A stretch of DNA of 64,000 nt, from positions 39,082 through 103,081 of the forward strand of contig CP081099.1 of NCBI GenBank assembly GCA_025141015.1, read 5' to 3'. The position numbers were made by a program, and so were the translations under genes. The notes under the pieces are model-generated. The model did not search any database and had not been told where the DNA came from. It saw only the letters and a list, made by a program, of their open reading frames with translations. Numbering within the stretch: the first letter of the stretch is position 1; the number at the start of each line of letters is the position of its first letter. Shown in pieces: positions 1 through 8,691 of this stretch. The DNA is from Rhodobacteraceae bacterium M382 (GTDB taxonomy: Bacteria; Pseudomonadota; Alphaproteobacteria; Rhodobacterales; Rhodobacteraceae).

Positions 1-1319
1 AGATCACCGGCTCGGCCAGTGACGAAAATTTCATCCTGATGGCGGGCAATGACACGCTGGACGGGGGCGCTGGCGAAGACACCGCCCGCTATGACCGCAA
101 CCAGGTTGGCGCGGTGACCGTGGATCTGGCGGCGGGCACCGCAACCGGGGTCTGGCGCGGCCAGAATTTCACCCATACGCTCGACAATATCGAAAACCTG
201 CGCGGCTCGCGCGACGACAATGACCGCCTCAGCGGCGATGCCGGCGGCAACCGGATTCAGGGGCGCGGCGGCAATGACACGATCGAGGGGCGCGGCGGCG
301 ACGATATTCTGATCGGCGAAGAGGGCGACGACCGTATCGACGGCGGCACCGGGTTTGACCGGGCCGAATTCTGGGGCATCAACCGTGCCGATGCCACCAT
401 CACCCAAACCACAACGGGCGAGATCCAGGTGGCGACGTCGCTGGGCCTCGACACTCTGAGCAATGTCGAAGAGCTGGGCTTTGCCGATGAAAGCGTGCTG
501 GTCAACGACCTGTTCCCCGAACCCGGCGTGGTCGTCGGCGGCGGCGGCGATGATACGCTCACCGGGGGCGACGACGGCGAAGAGCTGACCTCTGGCGGTG
601 GCGGCGATGTGGTCGATGGCGGCGGCGGTGATGACACCATCGACGGCGGCGGCGGCAACGACACCCTGCGTGGCGGCGAAGGCAATGACAGCATCGACGG
701 CGGCGAAGGCTCGGACACGCTCAATGGCGGCGACGGCGCCGACAGCCTGAACGGCGGCAGCTCGGATGGCGACCTGCGCGACGTGATCTTTGGCGGGTCC
801 GGCGATGACCTGATTGATGGCGGTGCCGGCAATGACCAGATCTTTGGCATGTCGGGCAATGACACCATTGCCGGCGGCTTTGGCGTCGATGAACTGCAGG
901 GCCAGACCGGCGACGACGTGATCACCGGGTCGGCGTTCAGCGATCTGGTGTTTGGCGGCGACGGCAATGATTTTGTCAACGGCGGATTTGGCCATGACCG
1001 GATCAACGGCGGCACCGGCGCGGACAAGTTCTTTCACATCGGGATCGCCGATCACGGGTCGGACTGGGTGCAGGATTACGCCCATACCGAAGGCGACGTG
1101 CTGTTCTTTGGCAACAGCGCAGCGACGGCGGATGATTTCCAGGTCAACTTTGCCCACACCGCCAATGCCGAAGGCGAACGCGCCGGAGACGATGCCGTGC
1201 GGGAGGCATTTGTGATCTACAAACCCAGTGGCCAGATCATGTGGGCCCTGGTCGATGGCGAAGGCCAAAGTTCGATCAACCTGCAGATCGGCAGCGACAC
1301 CTTCGATCTGCTGGCCTAG
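1..1319 (+). CDS. RTX calcium-binding repeat protein, 5'-truncated by the window edge
   Basis: The reading frame is already open at base 3 (ITGSASDENFILMAGNDTL...), so the N-terminus lies outside the window and the Met at 39 is probably internal. The visible part is almost all glycine/aspartate nonapeptide repeats of the GGxGxDxhx type, which form a calcium-bound parallel beta-roll in secreted RTX proteins. No catalytic motif is visible in this fragment. The last 190 or so residues (from GDLRDVIFGGSG to FDLLA at the stop) match the C-termini of the next three genes. That includes a non-repeat tail (HGSDWVQDY, EAFVIYKP, IWALVDG-like) where a type I secretion signal would be expected. No ABC/MFP secretion pair is present in the window, so the exporter must be encoded elsewhere. 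Confident as an RTX protein; function unknown. Confidence 0.85.
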   Translation, partial: ITGSASDENFILMAGNDTLDGGAGEDTARYDRNQVGAVTVDLAAGTATGVWRGQNFTHTLDNIENLRGSRDDNDRLSGDAGGNRIQGRGGNDTIEGRGGDDILIGEEGDDRIDGGTGFDRAEFWGINRADATITQTTTGEIQVATSLGLDTLSNVEELGFADESVLVNDLFPEPGVVVGGGGDDTLTGGDDGEELTSGGGGDVVDGGGGDDTIDGGGGNDTLRGGEGNDSIDGGEGSDTLNGGDGADSLNGGSSDGDLRDVIFGGSGDDLIDGGAGNDQIFGMSGNDTIAGGFGVDELQGQTGDDVITGSAFSDLVFGGDGNDFVNGGFGHDRINGGTGADKFFHIGIADHGSDWVQDYAHTEGDVLFFGNSAATADDFQVNFAHTANAEGERAGDDAVREAFVIYKPSGQIMWALVDGEGQSSINLQIGSDTFDLLA

Positions 1320-1387
1320 GCGGGCTGACCTGCACAGGACAAGGTGACGTTTGGTCACCCAAATGGTATGATCCCCCCAATTGATTT

Positions 1388-3517
1388 ATGTTTTGGGGGG
1401 ATTTTTCCATGCCGATACCCGTTGCGCTGACCGGGAACCAAAGTATCGATGGCCTTCTGTGGGGATGGAAATGGGATTCCCCAAATCTGACAGTGTCCTT
1501 TCCCCAAAGCATCTTTGAATACGGTGGCTATGCGGACATCCAGGGGTTCCAATCCTTTACCGAATTTCAGGCCAATCAGATCATCAATTTTGGCCTGAAC
1601 AATCTGGGCGTCTTCAGCGGGCTGAGCTTTTCGGCCCCGGCACCGGGGTCGGCGGCGAATCTGCGCTTTGCCCAGGCCACCCGCATCGATTACGGCCCCA
1701 ACCACATCAACACCGGCCTGCATGTCCCCGGTGGCCGCGGGTCGGCCGAGGCCAATCCACCGGATCCGTTTTTTGCCGGCCCCCACACCCAGGGCGACAA
1801 TTGGTTCACCACCGGGGCCTATACCGCGCCGGTTCTGGGGAGTTTCCAATATGCCGCCGGTCTGCTGCACGAGGTCGGCCATTCGCTGGGTCTGAAACAC
1901 GGCCATGCCGAACAGAGCAATTTTGACCCCGCCAACAGCACGGTCTACCCCACATTGCCCGCGGGCGAGAATTCCCAGGAATTCTCGGTGATGACCTATC
2001 ACAGCTATGTGGGCAGCGACCTGTCCGGCGGGGCCTCGGGGATGGAGGAATATCCCTGGACCTATATGATCAACGACATCGCGGCGCTGCAGCATATGTA
2101 TGGTGCCAATTTCGGCCCCGGCACCAACAACAATGACACGGTCTATCAGTTCAACCCCTCCACTGGCGAGATGACCATCACCGATGGTGGCACCGGCGGC
2201 AGCTTTGGGGCCTCATATAATGCCAAGATCCTGATCACGATCTGGGATGGCGGCGGCACTGATCTGTTCGAATTCAGCAATTTCGAAACCGACCAGACCA
2301 TCAACCTGCAGCCGGGGCAATTCAGCACCTTTTCTCCTGCACAGCTGGCCAATCTCAGCAACGGACAGCCCGGACCGGCCCATTTCGCGCGCGGCAATGT
2401 CGCCAACCCCCTGCTCTATGAGGGCGATCTGCGCTCGCTCATCGAAAATGTGCATACCGGCATCGGCAATGACATGATCACCGGCAATCAGGTGGCCAAC
2501 TGGCTGAGCGCGGAGGCGGGCAATGACACGCTGATCGGCGGCGGGGGCGACGATACCCTGCAGGGCGGCAGCGGAGATGACTCGATGGACGGCGGTGCGG
2601 GCACGCGCGATGTCGCCCTGTTCAACCTCAACAGCACCGATATGACCGCCACCCTCAGCGGCGGTATCTTTGCGCTGAGCTCCGCCGAAGGCAGCGATCG
2701 GGTCACCGGGGTCGAATTGTTCCATTTCAACGATTTTGTCCTGTCTCTGGCTGAAATGACCGACCGGGCCGGGGGCGACCGCCCCGGAGGAACCGCGGGC
2801 AATGATGTGCTGAATGGGACCGCTGGCGCGGATGCGCTGAATGGTCTGGCTGGCAACGATCGCATTCTGGGCGAGGGCGGCAATGACACGCTGGATGGCG
2901 GGCCCGGAGCGGATACGCTCAATGGCGGTGACGGCGATGACCGGATCATCGGCGGGCCGGGCGACAGCGACCTGCGCGACCAGATCTTTGGCGGCGCGGG
3001 CAACGATAATATCGACGCCGGTGCGGGCAATGACCAGGTGTTTGGTCAGGACGGCAATGACACCATCGCCGGTGGCGCGGGCGTCGATGACCTGCAGGGT
3101 CAGAATGGCAATGACGTGATCACCGGCTCGGCGTTTTCCGATCTGGTGTTTGGCGGCGCGGGCAATGATTTTGTCAACGGCGGCTTTGGCCATGACCGGA
3201 TCAATGGCGGCACCGGCGCGGATAAATTCTTTCACGTCGGGATCGCCGATCACGGGTCTGACTGGGTACAGGATTATGTGGCCGCGGACGGCGATGTGCT
3301 GCTCTGGGGGGGCGGACCAGCCACGGCCAGCGATTTCCAGGTCAATCTGGCCCATACCGCCAATGCCGCCGGGGAACGGTCGGGCAATGACGGCGTGCAG
3401 GAGGCGTTTGTGATCTACAAGCCGACCGAACAGATCATCTGGGCGCTGGTTGATGGCGGCGGTCAGAGTTCGATCAACATCCAGATCGGCGGCGATGTGT
3501 TCGATCTGCTGGCGTAA
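1388..3517 (+). CDS. Serralysin-like (M10) RTX zinc metalloprotease
   Basis: Predicted secreted zinc endopeptidase. The active-site helix LLHEVGHSLGLKHGH, at about residues 159-173, has the full HExxHxxGxxH zinc motif. It is followed at about residues 200-205 by SVMTYHSY, the Met-turn of the serralysin/metzincin clan. The segment INDIAALQHMYGANF is typical of the C-terminal part of serralysin catalytic domains. RTX nonapeptide repeats start at about residue 370 and run to the end, closing with the C-terminal module shared by the neighbouring RTX genes. There is no Sec signal peptide, as expected for type I secretion. ATG at 1409 (MPIPVALTG) is an alternative start, with a G-run about 8 bases upstream, and may be the true one. 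The gene lies 68 bases after the previous RTX gene, on the same strand. At 709 residues it is longer than classical serralysins of about 470-500. Confidence 0.9.
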   Translation: MFWGDFSMPIPVALTGNQSIDGLLWGWKWDSPNLTVSFPQSIFEYGGYADIQGFQSFTEFQANQIINFGLNNLGVFSGLSFSAPAPGSAANLRFAQATRIDYGPNHINTGLHVPGGRGSAEANPPDPFFAGPHTQGDNWFTTGAYTAPVLGSFQYAAGLLHEVGHSLGLKHGHAEQSNFDPANSTVYPTLPAGENSQEFSVMTYHSYVGSDLSGGASGMEEYPWTYMINDIAALQHMYGANFGPGTNNNDTVYQFNPSTGEMTITDGGTGGSFGASYNAKILITIWDGGGTDLFEFSNFETDQTINLQPGQFSTFSPAQLANLSNGQPGPAHFARGNVANPLLYEGDLRSLIENVHTGIGNDMITGNQVANWLSAEAGNDTLIGGGGDDTLQGGSGDDSMDGGAGTRDVALFNLNSTDMTATLSGGIFALSSAEGSDRVTGVELFHFNDFVLSLAEMTDRAGGDRPGGTAGNDVLNGTAGADALNGLAGNDRILGEGGNDTLDGGPGADTLNGGDGDDRIIGGPGDSDLRDQIFGGAGNDNIDAGAGNDQVFGQDGNDTIAGGAGVDDLQGQNGNDVITGSAFSDLVFGGAGNDFVNGGFGHDRINGGTGADKFFHVGIADHGSDWVQDYVAADGDVLLWGGGPATASDFQVNLAHTANAAGERSGNDGVQEAFVIYKPTEQIIWALVDGGGQSSINIQIGGDVFDLLA

Positions 3518-3622
3518 ACCAGAGACTAAAAAGGGCCTGAACAGCATGATTTTGCCGAAAACGGGGTTTGGTGTAGGCTGATCCCATCTTCTGCAAATGT
3601 CCTTTCTGTTCAGGCTTCTCTC

Positions 3623-6001
3623 ATGACCGACATCACGGATCGCACCCGCAACATTTCCTCAAACCCTGAAATCGGCAATATCGCCCTGGGCCTGACCCGC
3701 CCGGACGCGGTCGACACGGTTATCAGCATCCTTGAACTGCCCGACATTGGCGCCATCCTGCTGGACGGCACGCCGCTGAGCCAGATCGGCCAGGAACTGA
3801 CCCACAACCAGCTGGAGCGGCTGGTGTTTCAACCCGATCCCACCGGGGTCGGCAACGACCAGTTCAGCTATCGCCTGACCACCGCAAGCGGATCCCGCAG
3901 TGAACCGGAAATCGACCTGACGACATTGGGCACGACCAGCGGCACCGCGCTGTATTTCTCGGCCGAGCGCAATGACGTGGGCACCGAACTGTGGCGGCTG
4001 CTGCCCGGCGGACAGGTCGAACTGGTCGCCAATATCCACGCCGGAGACGAAGATTCCCACCCGCGCTTCTTTGAGCGCCTCGGAGACGAGCTCTATTTCC
4101 GCGCCAATATGGACTTTGAGGTCCGCTTCAGCACCGGCTATGAACCCTGGCGCATCGGCCTGGATGGCACGCCCGAACTGATCGAAGAGGTCAATCCCGG
4201 TCGCCCGCATGGCGGCCCCAGCGAATTCACCGCCTTTGGCAGCCATGTCTATTTCCAGGGCACCAATGTGGACACCGGCGCCGAACTGTATCGCACCGGC
4301 CCGGGCATGGGGGTCGACCTGGTCGCCGACATCATCCCCGGCAGCGACAGTTCCCGCCCCACAGCCCTGACCGTCTACAATGGCGTGCTTTATTTCGTCG
4401 CCGACACCGACGCGCATGGGCGCGAGCTGTGGCGCTATACCGAAGATGGCGGCACCGAAATGGTGGCCGACATCTACGCGGGAACCAGCAATTCCAACCC
4501 TGCCAATTTTACCGTCTCGGGCGGCACGCTGTATTTCACCGCCAGCAGCCGCGGTGATGGAAACCAGTTATGGAGCATCGATCCACTGGGCAACCTGCAG
4601 CAGGTCACGGATGCGGATGACATCGGTGCCAACGCCAAACCGCGGGCGTTGTATGATTTTGCCGACGCGCTCTGGTTTCAGGCCGATCTGTCCAGCAGCC
4701 TGGGCAACAATTATGACCTCTACCGGCTGACATCGGGCGGTACGCCGGAGCTGGTCGAAAACATCACGGTTGGCGGTCTGGCCTCGGAAATCCGCCAGAT
4801 GCAGGATTTTGGCGGCGCGCTGTACTTTGGCCTCGGAGAGAGCGTGGACGGCGACCGCCTTGGACAGGAACTCTGGCGGGTCCGCCCCGACGGCACGCTC
4901 GAACTGGTGGCCGATATCAATCCCGGTGCCCCGGCCTCGAACCCGGGCAGCTTCACGCCGTTCGGATCGGCGCTGTATTTCACCGCCACGACCGCAACCC
5001 ATGGACAGGAGCTGTGGCGGGTCGATGCCGGTGGGCGGGCCGAAATGGTGCGCGATCTCAACCCCGGCGACGGGGCCGGCGTCTCAGCGCCCTATGTCTT
5101 CGAAGGCTACATGTATTTCGCCGGCGATGATGGCACCACCGGGTTCGAACTGTGGCGCATGTCGCCGGATGAAACCATGGAACTGGTCTCGGACATCAAT
5201 GACGGGGCGGGCACCTCGCTCCCCTCCAATTTCGAACCGCTGCCAATCCAATATACCGTGGCGATGCCCGGGGGCAGCTTCGAGAATGATATCCTCAACG
5301 GGACACCTTTGGACGATATCAGCGACGGGGGGCCGGGCAATGACCGCCTTCTGGGGTTCGGCGGCAATGACAGCCTGGATGGCGGGCCCGGCGCGGATAC
5401 GATCAATGGCGGCGACGGCGATGACCAGATCATCGGCGGGCCCGGCGACAGCGACCTGCGCGACCAGATCTTTGGCGGTGCGGGCCATGACAATATCGAC
5501 GCCGGTGCCGGAAATGATCTGGTGTTTGGCCAGGACGGCAATGACACCATCGCCGGCGGCGCGGGTGTGGACGAGCTGCAGGGCCAGGATGGCGATGACG
5601 TCATAACAGGCTCTAATTATAGCGATCTGGTGTTTGGCGGCGCGGGCAATGATTTTGTCAACGGCGGCTTTGGTCATGACCGCATCAACGGCGGCTCCGG
5701 CGCGGACAGGTTCTTTCACGTCGGTGTCGAAGGGCACGGGTCGGACTGGGTGCAGGATTATGTGGCCGGTGATGGCGATGTGCTGCTGTGGGGAGGCGGA
5801 CCGGCCACGGCCAGCGATTTCCAGGTCAACCTGGCCCATACCGCCAATGCCGCCGGGGAACGGTCGGGCGATGACGGCGTGCAGGAGGCGTTTGTCATCT
5901 ACAAACCCAGCGAACAGATCCTCTGGGCGCTGGTTGACGGGGCCGGGCAGGATCAGATCAACATCCAGATCGGCGGCAATGTGTTCGATTTGCTGGCCTG
6001 A
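3623..6001 (+). CDS. RTX protein with N-terminal ELWR-type propeller repeats
   Basis: The N-terminal 540 residues contain about nine tandem repeats of roughly 45-55 residues, with the pattern LYFxA...G.ELWR...G..ELVADI.PG (for example ALYFTATTATHGQELWRVD). Each has the aromatic 'LYF' and 'ELWR' landmarks of the ELWxxDGT-type repeats found in large secreted proteins, probably a beta-propeller. From about residue 545 it switches to glycine/aspartate RTX repeats, then to the conserved C-terminal module shared with its neighbours (DLRDQIFGGAG to VFDLLA). There is no Sec signal peptide and no protease motif. A binding or adhesive role at the cell surface is an inference from the propeller architecture. 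The start has no strong Shine-Dalgarno, but the next in-frame Met would cut into the protein. Same strand as its RTX paralogues, about 105 bases downstream of the protease. Confidence 0.85.
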   Translation: MTDITDRTRNISSNPEIGNIALGLTRPDAVDTVISILELPDIGAILLDGTPLSQIGQELTHNQLERLVFQPDPTGVGNDQFSYRLTTASGSRSEPEIDLTTLGTTSGTALYFSAERNDVGTELWRLLPGGQVELVANIHAGDEDSHPRFFERLGDELYFRANMDFEVRFSTGYEPWRIGLDGTPELIEEVNPGRPHGGPSEFTAFGSHVYFQGTNVDTGAELYRTGPGMGVDLVADIIPGSDSSRPTALTVYNGVLYFVADTDAHGRELWRYTEDGGTEMVADIYAGTSNSNPANFTVSGGTLYFTASSRGDGNQLWSIDPLGNLQQVTDADDIGANAKPRALYDFADALWFQADLSSSLGNNYDLYRLTSGGTPELVENITVGGLASEIRQMQDFGGALYFGLGESVDGDRLGQELWRVRPDGTLELVADINPGAPASNPGSFTPFGSALYFTATTATHGQELWRVDAGGRAEMVRDLNPGDGAGVSAPYVFEGYMYFAGDDGTTGFELWRMSPDETMELVSDINDGAGTSLPSNFEPLPIQYTVAMPGGSFENDILNGTPLDDISDGGPGNDRLLGFGGNDSLDGGPGADTINGGDGDDQIIGGPGDSDLRDQIFGGAGHDNIDAGAGNDLVFGQDGNDTIAGGAGVDELQGQDGDDVITGSNYSDLVFGGAGNDFVNGGFGHDRINGGSGADRFFHVGVEGHGSDWVQDYVAGDGDVLLWGGGPATASDFQVNLAHTANAAGERSGDDGVQEAFVIYKPSEQILWALVDGAGQDQINIQIGGNVFDLLA

Positions 6002-6129
6002 AAGGCAACACTCGCCAAAAAACAACGAGATATAAAGATACGTCCTTCACCGAGGGTCTGACTGCGCGCAGTCTGAGATGATCTTTGATTGCGCTCTTTA
6101 CGTAACATTTCACATTCCAGGGATCCAAC

Positions 6130-7929
6130 ATGGCCGTTGCACTTGTTTACGATAACACCACCGCTCCTGAAATCTTGCGCCCGATCGAAGGAGACACGGT
6201 TTGGTCCGAAGGACCCGTCACCTATAATATCGTGCAATTGTCCAACTCGGCAGAGCTTGAGGCGTTCAACAGGCAACTGCCCGCTGGCACCACCATGACA
6301 CAGGATCTGCCCGGATATTGGGCCCCGGATCTGGCGCTGGCGCTGGATTTGATCAATGACATTGTGGCCATCGACCTGCGGCTGACCGATGCCTTTGACG
6401 CCACTTATCTCATCGGGCAAGAGCGCAACGATGAAAGCCTGGGCGCCGCCAATACACCGTCCAATCCGGACGATGTTTTCCGGCCCGGCGTGTTTTTCAA
6501 CACACTGGACGAAGCCCATACAACCGAAGGCGAGCTGGGCGGCGGGTCCGATCGGTTCCAGACCATCGTGCATGAATATCTGCATTCCCTGGGTCTGAAC
6601 CACCCGCATGACACAGGCGGCAGCACGACGCTGGGAACCGGGGCGGACTCTGTCGGAGAATCCATGCAGGCCCCCTACCAATGGCATCAGACAAACGTCA
6701 GCTATACCTCCGCCCCCGGCGCCCCCGGCCCCGGCGAAGAAGACGCCTATACCTATGGGCGCGGTGTGACCGCAATGGCATTGGACATCGCCGCCCTGCA
6801 CCGCATGTATGGGGCCAACATGACGGCACGGACCGGGGATACCACATACCAGCTGACCGACCCGCAGTCGGTTGCCCTGGATCTGAATGACGACGATGGC
6901 ACCATTGCCATCGGGCGCGCCTATTACGGCATTTGGGATGCGGGGTCATCGGCCGGGGATGTCATCACCTATGAGGGCGACAGCAGCGTTGTGATCAACC
7001 TCCTGCCCGCCACATTGGGGGCCGCGCCTGATGCCAATCTGACCGGAACCCTTCAGGCCCTGCGCGACAGCGGGGTGCTTGACCAGCTGTCCACATCGCT
7101 CCAGACCGAACTGACCAACGAAGCCCATCAGGCGGGCGGGTTCTTTTCCTCCATTCTGGACGACGGCCTGGCCCGGATTCCGGGCGGCTTCTCCATCGCC
7201 AATGGCGTCGTGATCGAAGAGGCCTCGGGCGGGTCGGGAATGGACCTGTTGATCGGCAATGGTGCCAACAACCGGCTGATCGGCAACGGCGGGGATGACG
7301 CTCTGTTTGGCGGCGATGGTGCGGACCGTCTTTTGGGCGGCGATGGCGATGACCTGATCATCGGCGGGGCCAGCTCTGCGGATCTGCGCGATGTGGTTTT
7401 TGCCGGGGCCGGCGATGACAGCGTGGACGCCGGTGCGGGCAATGACCAGGTGTTCGGCCAGGACGGCAATGACACCATCGCAGGCGGCGCGGGCGTCGAT
7501 GACCTGCAGGGTCAGAATGGCAATGACGTGATCACCGGCTCGGCGTTTTCCGATCTGGTGTTTGGCGGCGCGGGCAATGATTTTGTCAACGGCGGCTTTG
7601 GTCATGACAGGATCAACGGCGGGTCGGGCGCGGACAAGTTCTTTCACGTCGGCGTCGAAGGACACGGGTCGGACTGGGTGCAGGATTATGTGGCCGCGGA
7701 CGGCGATGTGCTGCTCTGGGGGGGCGGTGCCGCCACCGCCGGCGATTTCCAGGTCAACCTGGCCCATACTGCCAATGACGCGGGCGAACGGTCAGGCGAT
7801 GACGGCGTGCAGGAGGCGTTTGTGATCTACAAGCCCAGCGAACAGATCATCTGGGCGCTGGTTGATGGCGGCGGCCAAAGCGCGATCAACATCCAGATCG
7901 GCGGCGATACATTCGATCTGTTGGGGTAA
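6130..7929 (+). CDS. RTX metalloprotease-like protein with atypical Met-turn
   Basis: Second metzincin-like RTX protein of the cluster. The zinc-binding helix IVHEYLHSLGLNHPHD, at about residues 147-162, keeps HExxHxxGxxH. MALDIAALHRMYGAN, at about residues 214-228, matches the end of a serralysin-type catalytic domain. Where its paralogue reads SVMTYHSY, this protein reads QTNVSYTS, so the Met of the Met-turn appears replaced by Val. It may be a divergent protease or one with reduced activity. RTX repeats begin near residue 370, and the final 190 residues are nearly identical to the gene ending at 3517, also at the DNA level. There is no Sec signal, so type I secretion is expected. It is the last gene of the plus-strand RTX run and converges on the kpsT-like gene. 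Confidence 0.85.
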   Translation: MAVALVYDNTTAPEILRPIEGDTVWSEGPVTYNIVQLSNSAELEAFNRQLPAGTTMTQDLPGYWAPDLALALDLINDIVAIDLRLTDAFDATYLIGQERNDESLGAANTPSNPDDVFRPGVFFNTLDEAHTTEGELGGGSDRFQTIVHEYLHSLGLNHPHDTGGSTTLGTGADSVGESMQAPYQWHQTNVSYTSAPGAPGPGEEDAYTYGRGVTAMALDIAALHRMYGANMTARTGDTTYQLTDPQSVALDLNDDDGTIAIGRAYYGIWDAGSSAGDVITYEGDSSVVINLLPATLGAAPDANLTGTLQALRDSGVLDQLSTSLQTELTNEAHQAGGFFSSILDDGLARIPGGFSIANGVVIEEASGGSGMDLLIGNGANNRLIGNGGDDALFGGDGADRLLGGDGDDLIIGGASSADLRDVVFAGAGDDSVDAGAGNDQVFGQDGNDTIAGGAGVDDLQGQNGNDVITGSAFSDLVFGGAGNDFVNGGFGHDRINGGSGADKFFHVGVEGHGSDWVQDYVAADGDVLLWGGGAATAGDFQVNLAHTANDAGERSGDDGVQEAFVIYKPSEQIIWALVDGGGQSAINIQIGGDTFDLLG

Positions 7930-7989
7930 ACCAGAACAGGGCCCGGGAGACTCCGGGGGGGCTCTGGGGGGTCTCTGGGCGGGGCTCCC
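7930..7989. other. G-rich spacer between convergent genes
   Basis: The 60 bases between the RTX gene and the kpsT-like gene are extremely G-rich on the plus strand (runs of 5-7 G). A GGGAG...CTCCC pairing is possible, but there is no T-run, so I do not call it a terminator. Confidence 0.4.
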
Positions 7990-8682
7990 TTACCCGACCC
8001 GACCCTGGGCCTGACGGGCCAGGTTCTGCTGGTGCATGACCTCGAAATGAAAGGCGATCGCCTCGCCCACATCGTCAAAGTAATGCAGATTGCCATCCAC
8101 CAGCACCGCGCCCGCCTCGCACATCTGGCGCATCATGGGCGGCGCATGGGTCACCACGATGGCCCCGGCATTGCGCATTCGCTCCTTGAACAGGGCCTGT
8201 GCCTTGTTCTTGAAGATCTCGTCCCCGACCGATGTCACCTCATCCACCAGATAGGTGTCAAACCGGATTCCCATCGACACCCCGAAACCCAGCCGCGCCC
8301 GCATCCCCGAAGAATAGGTCCGCACCGGCTGGTGGAAATGCATCCCCAGCTCGGCAAAGCTTTCGACGAAATACAAAAGCTCGTCCGTGTCGACCCCATA
8401 GACCCGGGCGATGAACCGCACGTTCTGGGCCCCGGTCAGATCATGGTGAAACCCCCCGGCCAGCCCCACGGGCCAGGAAATGGTTCCATAGGTCCGGATG
8501 CGGCCGGAATCTGGTTCCATCGCGCCCGCAATCATGCGCAACAGGGTCGATTTTCCCGCCCCGTTGCGCCCCAAAAGACCAACCGAAACGCCGGTCGGAA
8601 AGGTGACGTTGAGATTGTTCGCCACCACTTTGCGTTCGCCACGGAACAGGAACGACTTCTTGAGATTCTCCAGACGGATCAT
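7990..8682 (-). CDS. kpsT: Capsular polysaccharide ABC exporter, ATP-binding subunit (KpsT-like)
   Basis: ATPase of an ABC-2 polysaccharide exporter, which would power transport of a lipid-linked capsule or exopolysaccharide across the inner membrane. Walker A is GLLGRNGAGKST (about residues 35-46), the ABC signature is YSSGMRARLGFG, and Walker B is TYLVDEVTSVGD. A histidine follows in VVTHAP. The 230-residue length and the ISWPVGLAGGFHHDLTG segment fit the KpsT/BexA/CtrD family rather than import ATPases. The protein ends near GRVG without a carbohydrate-binding C-terminal domain. The gene is 9 bases downstream of the kpsE-like gene on the same strand, so the two probably form one transcript. 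The permease partner lies divergently at 10077. Confidence 0.92.
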   Translation of the reverse strand: MIRLENLKKSFLFRGERKVVANNLNVTFPTGVSVGLLGRNGAGKSTLLRMIAGAMEPDSGRIRTYGTISWPVGLAGGFHHDLTGAQNVRFIARVYGVDTDELLYFVESFAELGMHFHQPVRTYSSGMRARLGFGVSMGIRFDTYLVDEVTSVGDEIFKNKAQALFKERMRNAGAIVVTHAPPMMRQMCEAGAVLVDGNLHYFDDVGEAIAFHFEVMHQQNLARQAQGRVG

Positions 8683-8691
8683 GCCCCTGCC

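Noticed and set aside
257..1027. Minus-strand Pro/Ser-rich frame across the RTX repeats
   Set aside because: Mirror of the Gly/Asp repeats; the same kind of frame appears antisense to every RTX gene.
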